A stretch of DNA of 64,000 nucleotides from Streptomyces malachitofuscus (GTDB lineage Bacteria > Actinomycetota > Actinomycetes > Streptomycetales > Streptomycetaceae), in contig NZ_BMUF01000005.1 of assembly GCF_014650055.1 (NCBI RefSeq), positions 309,330 to 373,329 of the forward strand, read 5' to 3'. The position numbers and the translations under genes are program-made. This document shows, piece by piece, positions 52,296 to 60,047 of this stretch; the first letter of the stretch is position 1, and the number at the start of each line of letters is the position of its first letter. The notes under the pieces are model-generated. The model had not been told where the DNA came from and ran no database searches. It saw only the letters and a list, made by a program, of their open reading frames with translations.

Positions 52296-53534
52296 ATGGC
52301 AGGCAACTCGGACCCGCTCTCGCCGCGGGCCAAGCTGGCCGTGACCGCGGGCAAGGCGGTCGCAGCGGCATCCCGCGCCGCCGGGCGCGGCAGCGGTTCG
52401 GTGATCGGCGGCCGGGTGGCACTCAAGCTCGACCCCGATCTCCTCGCCCGGCTGGCGCAGAACCTGGACTGCGTCCTGGTCTCGGCGACCAACGGCAAGA
52501 CCACCACGACCCGGCTCATCGCGGAGGCGCTGCGGGCCGCGGGACCGGTCGTCTCCAACGCGCTCGGCGCCAACATGCCGGCCGGCATCACCTCGGCGCT
52601 CGCCGGCGGCTCGGACGCGAAGTTCGGCGTCATCGAGGTCGACGAGAAGTACCTGGCCGGTGTCGCCCGGGACACCGACCCGAAGTGCATCGCCCTGCTC
52701 AACCTCTCCCGCGACCAGCTCGACCGCGCCGCCGAGACCCGGATGCTCGCGGAGAACTGGCGCGAGGGCCTGGCCGGCTCCAAGGCCGTCATCGTCGCCA
52801 ACGCCGACGACCCGCTGGTGGTGTGGGCCGCCTCCTCCTCCCCCAACGTGATCTGGGTCGCCGCCGGTCAGATGTGGAAGGACGACGCCTGGTCCTGCCC
52901 GTCGTGCGGCGGCGTGATGCAGCGCCCGGGCGACGACTGGTTCTGCGGCGAGTGCGGTTTCCGCCGGCCGACCCCGAGCTGGGCGCTCTCCGGCGACCAC
53001 GTGCTCGACCCGCACGGCTCCGCCTGGCCGATCCACCTCCAGCTGCCGGGCCGCGCCAACAAGGCCAACGCCGCGAGCTCCGCCGCCGTCGCCGCCGTCT
53101 TCGGGGTGCCGCCGCAGGTCGCGCTGGAGCGCATGTACCAGGTACAGGCCGTGGCCGGCCGCTACGACGTGGTCCAGTTCGAGGGCCGTGATCTGCGTCT
53201 GCTGCTCGCCAAGAACCCCGCGGGCTGGCTCGAGACGTTCTCGCTGATCGACCCGCCGCCGACCCCGGTGATCCTGTCGGTGAACGCCCGCTCCGCCGAC
53301 GGCACCGACACCTCCTGGCTGTGGGACGTGGACTACACGCGGCTCACCGGCCACCCGATCTGCGTCGTCGGCGACCGGAAGCTGGACCTGGCGGTGCGGC
53401 TGGAGGTCGCCAACCAGCAGTTCCAGGTCTGCGAGAACCTCGACCAGGCGGTCCAGCTGTGCCCGCCGGGCCGGATCGAGGTCATCGCCAACTACACCGC
53501 GTTCCAGGACCTGCGCCGCCGCGTCGGCAACTGA
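52296..53534 (+). CDS. murT: MurT, Mur-ligase-like subunit of lipid II isoglutaminyl synthase
   Basis: A 412-aa Mur ligase homologue: SATNGKTTTTRLIAEAL (P-loop, about residues 63-79), the Cys4 ribbon CPSCGGVMQRPGDDWFCGEC typical of MurT, and a DUF1727 C-terminal part ending IEVIANYTAFQDL. With GatD it converts D-Glu of lipid II to D-isoglutamine, using ATP and glutamine. AAGGAGG lies 11 bases before ATG 52296. A TAGGCT -10 box is at 52227-52232. Followed after 24 bp by gatD. Confidence 0.95.
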   Translation: MAGNSDPLSPRAKLAVTAGKAVAAASRAAGRGSGSVIGGRVALKLDPDLLARLAQNLDCVLVSATNGKTTTTRLIAEALRAAGPVVSNALGANMPAGITSALAGGSDAKFGVIEVDEKYLAGVARDTDPKCIALLNLSRDQLDRAAETRMLAENWREGLAGSKAVIVANADDPLVVWAASSSPNVIWVAAGQMWKDDAWSCPSCGGVMQRPGDDWFCGECGFRRPTPSWALSGDHVLDPHGSAWPIHLQLPGRANKANAASSAAVAAVFGVPPQVALERMYQVQAVAGRYDVVQFEGRDLRLLLAKNPAGWLETFSLIDPPPTPVILSVNARSADGTDTSWLWDVDYTRLTGHPICVVGDRKLDLAVRLEVANQQFQVCENLDQAVQLCPPGRIEVIANYTAFQDLRRRVGN

Positions 53535-53558
53535 CCACGACACCTCAGGGGACTTGAA

Positions 53559-54287
53559 GTGAGCGACAACCAGCTGCGGGTCGTCTGGATCTACCCGGAC
53601 CTGCTCAGCACGTACGGCGACCAGGGCAACGTGCTCGTCGTGGAGCGCCGGGCGCGGCAGCGCGGCCTGGACGTGGCACGGCTCGACGTGCGCAGCGACC
53701 AGCCGATTCCTACCTCCGGCGACATCTACCTGATCGGTGGCGGCGAGGACCGTCCGCAGCGGCTGGCCGCCGAGCGGCTGCGCCGGGACGGCGGTCTGCA
53801 CCGCGCGGTGGAGAACGGCGCGATCGTGTTCTCGGTGTGCGCCGGCTACCAGATCCTCGGCCACGAGTTCATCAACGACCTCGGCCAGCGCGAGCCGGGT
53901 CTCGGACTGCTCGACGTGGTCTCGGTGCGCGGTGAGGGCGCCCGGTGCGTGGGCGACGTGCTGGCGGACATCAGCCCGCAGCTCGGCCTGCCTCCGCTGA
54001 CCGGGTTCGAGAACCACCAGGGCGTCACCCACCTGGGTCCCACGGCCCGCCCGTTCGCCCAGGTCCGCTTCGGCAACGGCAACGGCACGGGGGACGGCAC
54101 GGAGGGCGCGTTCAACGACACCGTGTTCGGCACGTACATGCACGGTCCCGTGCTGGCCCGCAACCCCCAGATCGCGGACCTGCTGCTGAAGCTGGCGCTC
54201 GATGTCAACGCGCTACCGCCGACCGACGACCGCTGGTACGAGGCGCTGCGCAACGAGCGCATCGCGGCCGCGCAAGCGCCCGCCTGA
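53559..54287 (+). CDS. gatD: GatD, glutamine amidotransferase subunit
   Basis: A 242-aa class I glutaminase of the CobB/CobQ-like group. The nucleophile Cys lies in FSVCAGYQILGH, and the His in FGTYMHGPVLARN. It releases ammonia from glutamine and passes it to MurT. GTG 53559 follows an AGGGGACTTGAA purine stretch. It sits directly after murT, the conserved order. Confidence 0.95.
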   Translation: MSDNQLRVVWIYPDLLSTYGDQGNVLVVERRARQRGLDVARLDVRSDQPIPTSGDIYLIGGGEDRPQRLAAERLRRDGGLHRAVENGAIVFSVCAGYQILGHEFINDLGQREPGLGLLDVVSVRGEGARCVGDVLADISPQLGLPPLTGFENHQGVTHLGPTARPFAQVRFGNGNGTGDGTEGAFNDTVFGTYMHGPVLARNPQIADLLLKLALDVNALPPTDDRWYEALRNERIAAAQAPA

Positions 54288-54487
54288 CGCGTCCGGAGCA
54301 CAGGACACCCCGGCCGCCGGGCGGGCCCGGACGGGCCCGTCTGACGGCTGCTCCGCACAGGTGAGCGGGGTCGTCCAGCAGGCGGACGCCAGGTGCGGTC
54401 CCGCCCCCCGAAGCCGCTAGGGTGGCGGGGATCGAGCCGGACAGCGCGGTCCGGTCCCGGCCCACATCGAGAAGGTTGTTTCGGGCT

Positions 54488-55513
54488 ATGCGCATTGGTG
54501 TCCTCACGTCCGGCGGCGACTGCCCCGGCCTGAACGCCGTCATCCGGTCCGTCGTGCACCGCGCCGTCGTCGACCACGGCGACGAGGTCATCGGCTTCCG
54601 GGACGGGTGGAAGGGCCTCCTGGAGTGCGACTACCTCAAGCTCGACCTCGACGCGGTGAGCGGCATCCTCGCCCGCGGCGGCACCATCCTCGGCTCCTCC
54701 CGGGTGCGCCCCGAGCATCTGCGGGACGGTGTGGAGCGGGCGAAGGGGCACGTCCAGGAGCTCGGCCTCGACGCCATCATCCCGATCGGCGGCGAGGGCA
54801 CGCTCAAGGCGGCCCGGCTGCTCTCCGACAACGGTCTGCCGATAGTCGGTGTGCCGAAGACCATCGACAACGACATCGCCGTCACCGACGTCACCTTCGG
54901 TTTCGACACCGCCGTCGGGGTGGCGACCGAGGCCCTGGACCGGCTCAAGACCACCGCCGAGTCCCATCAGCGGGTGCTGATCGTCGAGGTCATGGGCCGT
55001 CACACCGGCTGGATCGCGCTGCACTCCGGGATGGCGGCCGGCGCGCACGCCATCGTCGTACCCGAACGGCCCTTCGACATCGACGAGCTGGCCGCGAAGG
55101 TCGGCGAGCGGTTCTCGGCCGGGAAGCGGTTCGCGATCGTCGTCGCGGCGGAGGGGGCCAAGCCGAAGGCCGGCACCATGGACTTCGACGAGGGCGGCAA
55201 GGACATGTACGGCCACGAGCGGTTCGCCGGTATCGCCCGGCAGCTCTCGCTGGAGTTGGAGTCGCGGCTCGGCAAGGAGGCGCGGCCGGTGATCCTCGGT
55301 CATGTGCAGCGCGGCGGGACGCCCACGGCGTACGACCGCGTGCTCGCCACCCGGTTCGGGTGGCACGCGGTGGAGGCGGTGCACCGGGGCGAGTTCGGAC
55401 GGATGACCGCGCTGCGGGGCACCGACATCGTGATGGTGTCCCTCGCGGAGGCGGTGGAGACGCTGAAGACGGTGCCGGAGGAGCGGTACGCCGAGGCCGA
55501 GTGCGTGTTGTGA
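54488..55513 (+). CDS. pfkA: 6-phosphofructokinase (group III, ATP-type by position 104)
   Basis: A 341-aa PFK. The nucleotide loop SGGDCPGLNAVIR, the phosphate loop PIGGEGTLKAARLL, VPKTIDNDI and VEVMGRHTGWIAL are present. The Gly after GGE (position 104 of E. coli PFK) indicates ATP use, while Lys in PKTIDND (position 124) is the residue otherwise associated with PPi enzymes; actinomycete ATP-PFKs show the same mix. It phosphorylates fructose-6-phosphate in glycolysis. A TAGGGT -10-like hexamer is at 54418-54423, with AAGG upstream of ATG 54488. Confidence 0.92.
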   Translation: MRIGVLTSGGDCPGLNAVIRSVVHRAVVDHGDEVIGFRDGWKGLLECDYLKLDLDAVSGILARGGTILGSSRVRPEHLRDGVERAKGHVQELGLDAIIPIGGEGTLKAARLLSDNGLPIVGVPKTIDNDIAVTDVTFGFDTAVGVATEALDRLKTTAESHQRVLIVEVMGRHTGWIALHSGMAAGAHAIVVPERPFDIDELAAKVGERFSAGKRFAIVVAAEGAKPKAGTMDFDEGGKDMYGHERFAGIARQLSLELESRLGKEARPVILGHVQRGGTPTAYDRVLATRFGWHAVEAVHRGEFGRMTALRGTDIVMVSLAEAVETLKTVPEERYAEAECVL

Positions 55514-55548
55514 GACGCGAGTAGCGCTCCGACGGGGCGCCGCAGCCG

Positions 55549-55574
55549 ACCCCGGTCGCGGAGGCGGCCGGGGT
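55549..55574 (+). terminator. Hairpin terminator after pfkA
   Basis: ACCCCGGTCG (55549-55558) pairs with CGGCCGGGGT (55565-55574), one G-T wobble, six-base loop, 35 bases after the pfkA stop. It separates pfkA from the CtaG-like gene, whose own TACTCT -10 box lies at 55581-55586. Confidence 0.65.
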
Positions 55575-55633
55575 TCGCCGTACTCTGTGGGGCGGACAGA
55601 CTCGTACAACCCCCACGAATCAGGAGCCGGCGG

Positions 55634-56584
55634 ATGGATCACAGCGGGCACGGCATGACCATGGATCTGCCGCCGTTCACGCTGGGGCGAGGGCTCGCCT
55701 GGTCGGCGGATCCCTTCTTCCTCCTCGCATGTCTGCTCGGCCTGGCGCTGTACGGCTGGGGCGTGGTCCGGCTGGTGCGGCGCGGTGACAAGTGGCCGGT
55801 GGGGCGCACCGTGGCGTTCGTCGCCGGTGTGCTGAGTATCGGGCTCATGATGTGCACCAAGCTGAACGACTACGGCATGGTCATGTTCAGCGTGCACATG
55901 GTGCAGCACATGGTGATCAGCATGGTGTCACCGATCCTGATCCTGCTCGGCGCCCCGATCACGCTGGCGCTGCGCGCCCTGCCGCCGGCCGCGCGCGGCC
56001 GCAAGGGGCCGCGCGAGCTGCTGCTGATGCTCCTGCACAGCCGTTACATGCGGATCATCACCCACCCGGTGTTCACCATTCCGCTGTTCATCGCGAGCCT
56101 GTACGGCCTGTACTTCACCCCGCTGTTCGACTTCCTGATGGGCTCCAGGGTGGGGCACGTCGCGATGATGGTGCATTTCCTCGCCGTCGGGCTGGTCTTC
56201 TTCTGGCCGATCATGGGCGTCGACCCGGGCCCGCACCGGCCGGGCTATCTGATGCGCATGCTGGAACTGTTCGCGGGCATGCCGTTCCACGCGTTCTTCG
56301 GTATCGCGCTGATGATGGCGTCGACGCCGATGGTCACGACGTTCGAGAATCCGCCCGCCTCACTCGCCGTCGACGCACTGTCCGACCAGAACGCGGCCGG
56401 CGGCATCGCCTGGGCGTTCAGCGAGGTTCCCTCCGTCCTGGTGCTGATCGCGCTGCTGTTCCAGTGGTACGCCTCCGACCAGCGGCAGGCGAAGCGCCAG
56501 GACCGCGCGGCGGACCGGGACGGGGACAAGGAACTCGAGGCGTACAACGCCTATCTGGCCTCACTGCACGCACAGCGGAACTGA
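55634..56584 (+). CDS. CtaG-like cytochrome c oxidase assembly membrane protein
   Basis: A 316-aa integral membrane protein of the caa3_CtaG family with about seven helices. Histidines typical of the family are FSVHMVQHMV, LHSRYMRIITHP and FHAFFGIALMM, with a His/Met-rich N-terminus (MDHSGHGMTMD) suited to copper. It probably helps place copper in cytochrome oxidase or handles copper import. AGGAG seven bases before ATG 55634. Confidence 0.87.
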   Translation: MDHSGHGMTMDLPPFTLGRGLAWSADPFFLLACLLGLALYGWGVVRLVRRGDKWPVGRTVAFVAGVLSIGLMMCTKLNDYGMVMFSVHMVQHMVISMVSPILILLGAPITLALRALPPAARGRKGPRELLLMLLHSRYMRIITHPVFTIPLFIASLYGLYFTPLFDFLMGSRVGHVAMMVHFLAVGLVFFWPIMGVDPGPHRPGYLMRMLELFAGMPFHAFFGIALMMASTPMVTTFENPPASLAVDALSDQNAAGGIAWAFSEVPSVLVLIALLFQWYASDQRQAKRQDRAADRDGDKELEAYNAYLASLHAQRN

Positions 56585-56720
56585 ATTCACCGGTTTCCCC
56601 GTCCCCTTGAACGGGCGAATTCCTCCAGTAGCATGATGCGCCAGGGGGAACCGCCGAGGGGGAGCGGTCATGGGATGTCGCACGCACACGCACGGGGCGG
56701 GAAAAGAAACTCGATCACAC

Positions 56721-56742
56721 AAAGGGAATGACTGTTCCCTTT
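56721..56742. promoter_or_regulatory. Perfect 8-bp inverted repeat upstream of the kinase gene
   Basis: AAAGGGAA-tgactg-TTCCCTTT, in a 239-base AT-richer gap (56585-56823) between CtaG and the kinase. Candidate operator or weak hairpin; no regulator is adjacent. Confidence 0.5.
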
Positions 56743-56823
56743 TCTTCGTCACTCCAGAACGCATTTGCGGTCGCGCGCGGAATTGCGCCGCGGCCCGGCG
56801 CCCTTTCCGGTGGGAGTGACCGG

Positions 56824-58632
56824 ATGCCGTCAGGATCACCGACACCGGGAGTGGGCAGGGTGATCGCCGGCCGCTATCTGCTGCTGCGGCGGCTGGGCGG
56901 CGGTGGTATGGGGCATGTGTGGCTCGCGCACGACCAGCGACTCGCGTGCGAGGTCGCCCTGAAGGAGATCGTGTTCGGCGATCCGGCCGAGCCCGGCCAG
57001 GAGCGGGCGGCCCGGGTCGCCCGGGCCCGCGCGGAGGCCCGGCACGCGGCCGGTCTGCGCGGTCACCCCCATGTGGTGACCGTGCACGACGTGCTGGAGC
57101 ACGAAGGGCTGCCGTGGATCGTCATGGAGTACCTCGCCGGCGCCGTCGACCTGCGCGGGCTGCTCGCCCGCGGTGGCCCCCTCGCCCCGGCCGTGTGCGC
57201 CCGGATCGGGCTGGCCGTGCTGGACGCGCTGACGGCCGGGCACGAGCGGGGGGTGATGCACCGGGACGTGAAACCGGCGAACATCCTGCTCGCGCCCGAC
57301 CGCGCCGGTTCGCCGCACGGGCGGGTGCTGCTCACCGACTACGGCATCTCCGTGCAGCCGGACACCGGGGAGACGCGGTACACCGTGGCGTCCGCGCTGG
57401 TCGGCACCGCCGGCTATCTGGCGCCGGAGCGGGCGACCGGTAGTCCGCCGACTCCCGCGGCGGATCTGTTCTCGCTCGGCTGCACGCTCTACCACGCGGT
57501 GGAGGGCCGCGGGCCCTTCGACCGGGAGTCCCCGCTGGCGTCGGTGACCGCCGTCGTCATGGACGATCCGCGTGCGCCGGTACGGGCGGGCGCGCTGGAG
57601 CCGGTGCTGCGGAAGCTGCTCGCCAAGGATCCCGAGCTGCGGGCGAGCGCGCCGGAGGTGGAGGCCGAGCTGGCGCGGATCGTGACGCCCCAGTCGGAGG
57701 CGTACCCGCGGACGCGGGCCGACCTCGGCTCCCGGCCGCCGTGGGACGCCCCGCCCCCTCCCGTGCCCGAGGCGGACCGGTACGGGCGGTCCGGCGCCGG
57801 TCACCGCCGCAGCTCCCGCCCGCACGCCGTGCGCGCGCTGCTCGCGGGCGTGCTGGGCACGGTGCTGGCCCTGGGCGGGGCCTGGTACGCGCTGGCCGAC
57901 CGGGAAGCGGGCGCCGGCGGAAGCGCGCTGCCGTACGGCGAGGCGGTCGGGCTGGCGGAGCCGTTGCGGGAGGGCGACTGTGTGCGGGCCGACTGGCCCG
58001 GCGGCACCCGGTTCACCGGCACGCCCCGGCTGACCGTCGACCCGACCTGCTCCGACGCGGCTCCCGACGGGCAGGTGATGGCGTCGGTGACGGCCGCGTC
58101 GGACGAGGAGGCGCGGGAGCGGGGTCCGGCCCTGTGCGAGGAGCGGACCCGGGAGCTGCGCGGCCGGCTGGCCGACGTCCGGGGGCTGGCCGTCGTACCG
58201 GCGCCGGGTGGGTTCGAGGCGGCCGGGCGGCGCACCGCGTGTCTGGTGCTGGGGGCGCACGGTCCGGTGTACGGGCCGCTCGGGGACCGGCGCCGTCCCG
58301 GGACGGTGTTCGCCGACACGGCCACGATGCAGCGGCGGGACTGTCTCGACGTGGGGTCCCGCCGGGAGGCGCGGCTGGTGTCGTGCGACGGGACGTACGA
58401 CGAGCAGGTGCTCGGGTTCGCCCGGCTGGGCGAGGAGGTCACGCCCGCCGAGGCGCGCACCGGGTCGGATGCGGTGTGTGCGCGCGAGGTTCCGCCGCGT
58501 GACTACGGCTTCGACCCGTCGCTCCACGAGGCCGGGTCGTGGGTGGGCGAGAGGTCCTGGAAATCGGGCACACATGTGGTCGTGTGCACCGTGAGGAGGC
58601 AGAACGGGGGCACCATGGAGGGAACCGAATGA
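56824..58632 (+). CDS. Receptor-type Ser/Thr protein kinase with DYG motif
   Basis: A 602-aa kinase. Kinase domain about residues 15-280: glycine loop RLGGGGMGHVW, Lys in VALKEIV, HRDVKPANIL (about 145), LTDYGIS (about 171, DYG in place of DFG) and GYLAPERATG. One membrane helix at about 335-357 (VRALLAGVLGTVLALGGAWY), then an external domain of about 240 residues with paired cysteines (CVRADW, CSDAAP, CLVLG, CLDVGS, CDGTYD, CAREV, CTVRR) and no PASTA repeats. It likely senses an extracellular ligand. ATG 56824 follows GGGAG; the earlier ATG 56728 lies in AT-rich, non-coding sequence. Confidence 0.9.
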   Translation: MPSGSPTPGVGRVIAGRYLLLRRLGGGGMGHVWLAHDQRLACEVALKEIVFGDPAEPGQERAARVARARAEARHAAGLRGHPHVVTVHDVLEHEGLPWIVMEYLAGAVDLRGLLARGGPLAPAVCARIGLAVLDALTAGHERGVMHRDVKPANILLAPDRAGSPHGRVLLTDYGISVQPDTGETRYTVASALVGTAGYLAPERATGSPPTPAADLFSLGCTLYHAVEGRGPFDRESPLASVTAVVMDDPRAPVRAGALEPVLRKLLAKDPELRASAPEVEAELARIVTPQSEAYPRTRADLGSRPPWDAPPPPVPEADRYGRSGAGHRRSSRPHAVRALLAGVLGTVLALGGAWYALADREAGAGGSALPYGEAVGLAEPLREGDCVRADWPGGTRFTGTPRLTVDPTCSDAAPDGQVMASVTAASDEEARERGPALCEERTRELRGRLADVRGLAVVPAPGGFEAAGRRTACLVLGAHGPVYGPLGDRRRPGTVFADTATMQRRDCLDVGSRREARLVSCDGTYDEQVLGFARLGEEVTPAEARTGSDAVCAREVPPRDYGFDPSLHEAGSWVGERSWKSGTHVVVCTVRRQNGGTMEGTE

Positions 58633-58645
58633 GGAGGGTGTTGCG

Positions 58646-58822
58646 ATGCCCGGTACCACGAACGGTTCGACGTCGACGAAGACCATGGGAGTGCTCACCG
58701 TAGGCGCGCTGGTCGCCGTGACGGCCTACACGGTGGCGCTAGGCAGCAACGGCTGGCTGTGGTTCGGCTGGGTGGTCCTGGGCCTGATCACCCTCGGGAT
58801 GGTCGCCACCCGCAGCACCTGA
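58646..58822 (+). CDS. 58-aa membrane protein downstream of the kinase
   Basis: A 58-aa protein starting MPGTTNGSTSTKTMG with two hydrophobic helices (VLTVGALVAVTAYTVALG and WLWFGWVVLGLITLGMVA) and ending TRST. It starts 13 bases after the kinase stop, with GGAGG upstream of ATG 58646, so it is probably co-translated and could be a membrane partner of the kinase. No family recognised. Confidence 0.72.
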   Translation: MPGTTNGSTSTKTMGVLTVGALVAVTAYTVALGSNGWLWFGWVVLGLITLGMVATRST

Positions 58823-58841
58823 GGGGCGTGCGGGGCGGACC

Positions 58842-60047
58842 TCACCTCGGGGTGAGCCGCCCCGCCAGGTGCACGCCCGGCTGGTACTTCGGCAGCCGGA
58901 CGGTGATCTTCATGCCCGCGCCCACCGCCGTCTCGATGACGAGGCCGTGGTCGTCGCCGTAGACCTGGCGGAGCCGGTCGTCGACGTTGGACAGTCCGAT
59001 GCCGCCGGTGGGGCTGGCCTCGTGGGCGAGGATGCGGCGCAGCAGCCCGGGGTCCATGCCGGCGCCGTCGTCCTCGATGACGACGAGGGCCTCGGCACCG
59101 GCGTCCTGAGCGGTGATCTGGATGTGGCAGGTGTCGGCCTTGCCCTCGAGGCCGTGCTTGACGGCGTTCTCCACGAGCGGCTGGAGGCAGAGGAAGGGCA
59201 GCGCGACCGGCAGCACCTCGGGGGCGATCTGCAGGGTGACGGCGAGGCGGTCGCCGAAGCGTGCCCGGACCAGCGCCAGGTAGTGGTCGATGGCGTGCAG
59301 TTCGTCGGCGAGGGTGGTGAAGTCGCCGTGCCGGCGGAACGAGTAGCGGGTGAAGTCGGCGAACTCCAGCAGCAGTTCACGGGCGCGCTCGGGGTCGGTG
59401 CGTACGAACGAGGCGATCACGGCGAGCGAGTTGAAGATGAAGTGCGGGGAGATCTGCGCCCGCAGCGCCCTGATCTCCGCCTCGATGAGACGCGTCCGGG
59501 ACCGGTCGAGGTCGGCCAGTTCGAGCTGGACGGAGACCCAGCGGGCGACCTCCCCGGCGGCCCTGACCAGGACGGCGGACTCGCGCGGCGCGCAGGCGAC
59601 GAGGGCACCGTGCACCCGGTCGTCGACGGTCAGCGGGGCCACCACGGCCCAGCGCACCGCGCAGTCGGGGGTGTCGCAGGTGAGCGGGAAGGCCTCTCCC
59701 CGGCCGGTGTCGAGAGGGCCGGTGATCCGCTCCATGATCTCGGTGCGGTGGTGGGCGCCGGCGCCGTCCCAGACCAGGACCTGTTCGCGGTCGGTGAGGC
59801 ACAGGGCGTCCGTGCCCAGCAGGGAGCGCAGCTTGCGGGCGGATTTCCCGGCGGTCTCCTCGGTCAGGCCCGCGCGCAGCGGCGGGGTGGCCAGGGAGGC
59901 GGTGTGCAGGGTCTCGAAGGTGGCGTGTTCGACGGGTGTGCCGAGTCCGGCGAGGCTGGCGGGCCGTGCGGTGCGCCGGCCGATCCAGAAACCGGCCGCC
60001 AGCAGGGGCAGTACGGCGACAAGCAGGCCGGCCAGGAAGCCGCTCAT
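58842..60047 (-). CDS. LytS/YpdA-type sensor histidine kinase
   Basis: A 401-aa kinase with a single N-terminal membrane anchor (SGFLAGLLVAVLPLLAAGFW), a GAF-like region, and a His_kinase domain with the phosphoacceptor His in ISPHFIFNSLAVIASF (about residue 200) and the N-box LQPLVENAVKHGLEG. HATPase ends IEDDGAGMDPG. It phosphorylates the LytTR regulator encoded at 62154-62924. ATG 60047 overlaps the symporter stop (ATGA). Confidence 0.9.
   Translation of the reverse strand: MSGFLAGLLVAVLPLLAAGFWIGRRTARPASLAGLGTPVEHATFETLHTASLATPPLRAGLTEETAGKSARKLRSLLGTDALCLTDREQVLVWDGAGAHHRTEIMERITGPLDTGRGEAFPLTCDTPDCAVRWAVVAPLTVDDRVHGALVACAPRESAVLVRAAGEVARWVSVQLELADLDRSRTRLIEAEIRALRAQISPHFIFNSLAVIASFVRTDPERARELLLEFADFTRYSFRRHGDFTTLADELHAIDHYLALVRARFGDRLAVTLQIAPEVLPVALPFLCLQPLVENAVKHGLEGKADTCHIQITAQDAGAEALVVIEDDGAGMDPGLLRRILAHEASPTGGIGLSNVDDRLRQVYGDDHGLVIETAVGAGMKITVRLPKYQPGVHLAGRLTPR

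Noticed and set aside
56633..56731. A 32-aa reading frame starting MMRQGEPP upstream of the kinase
   Set aside because: No ribosome site, unusual codon use and it overlaps the 8-bp dyad; not supportable without expression data.
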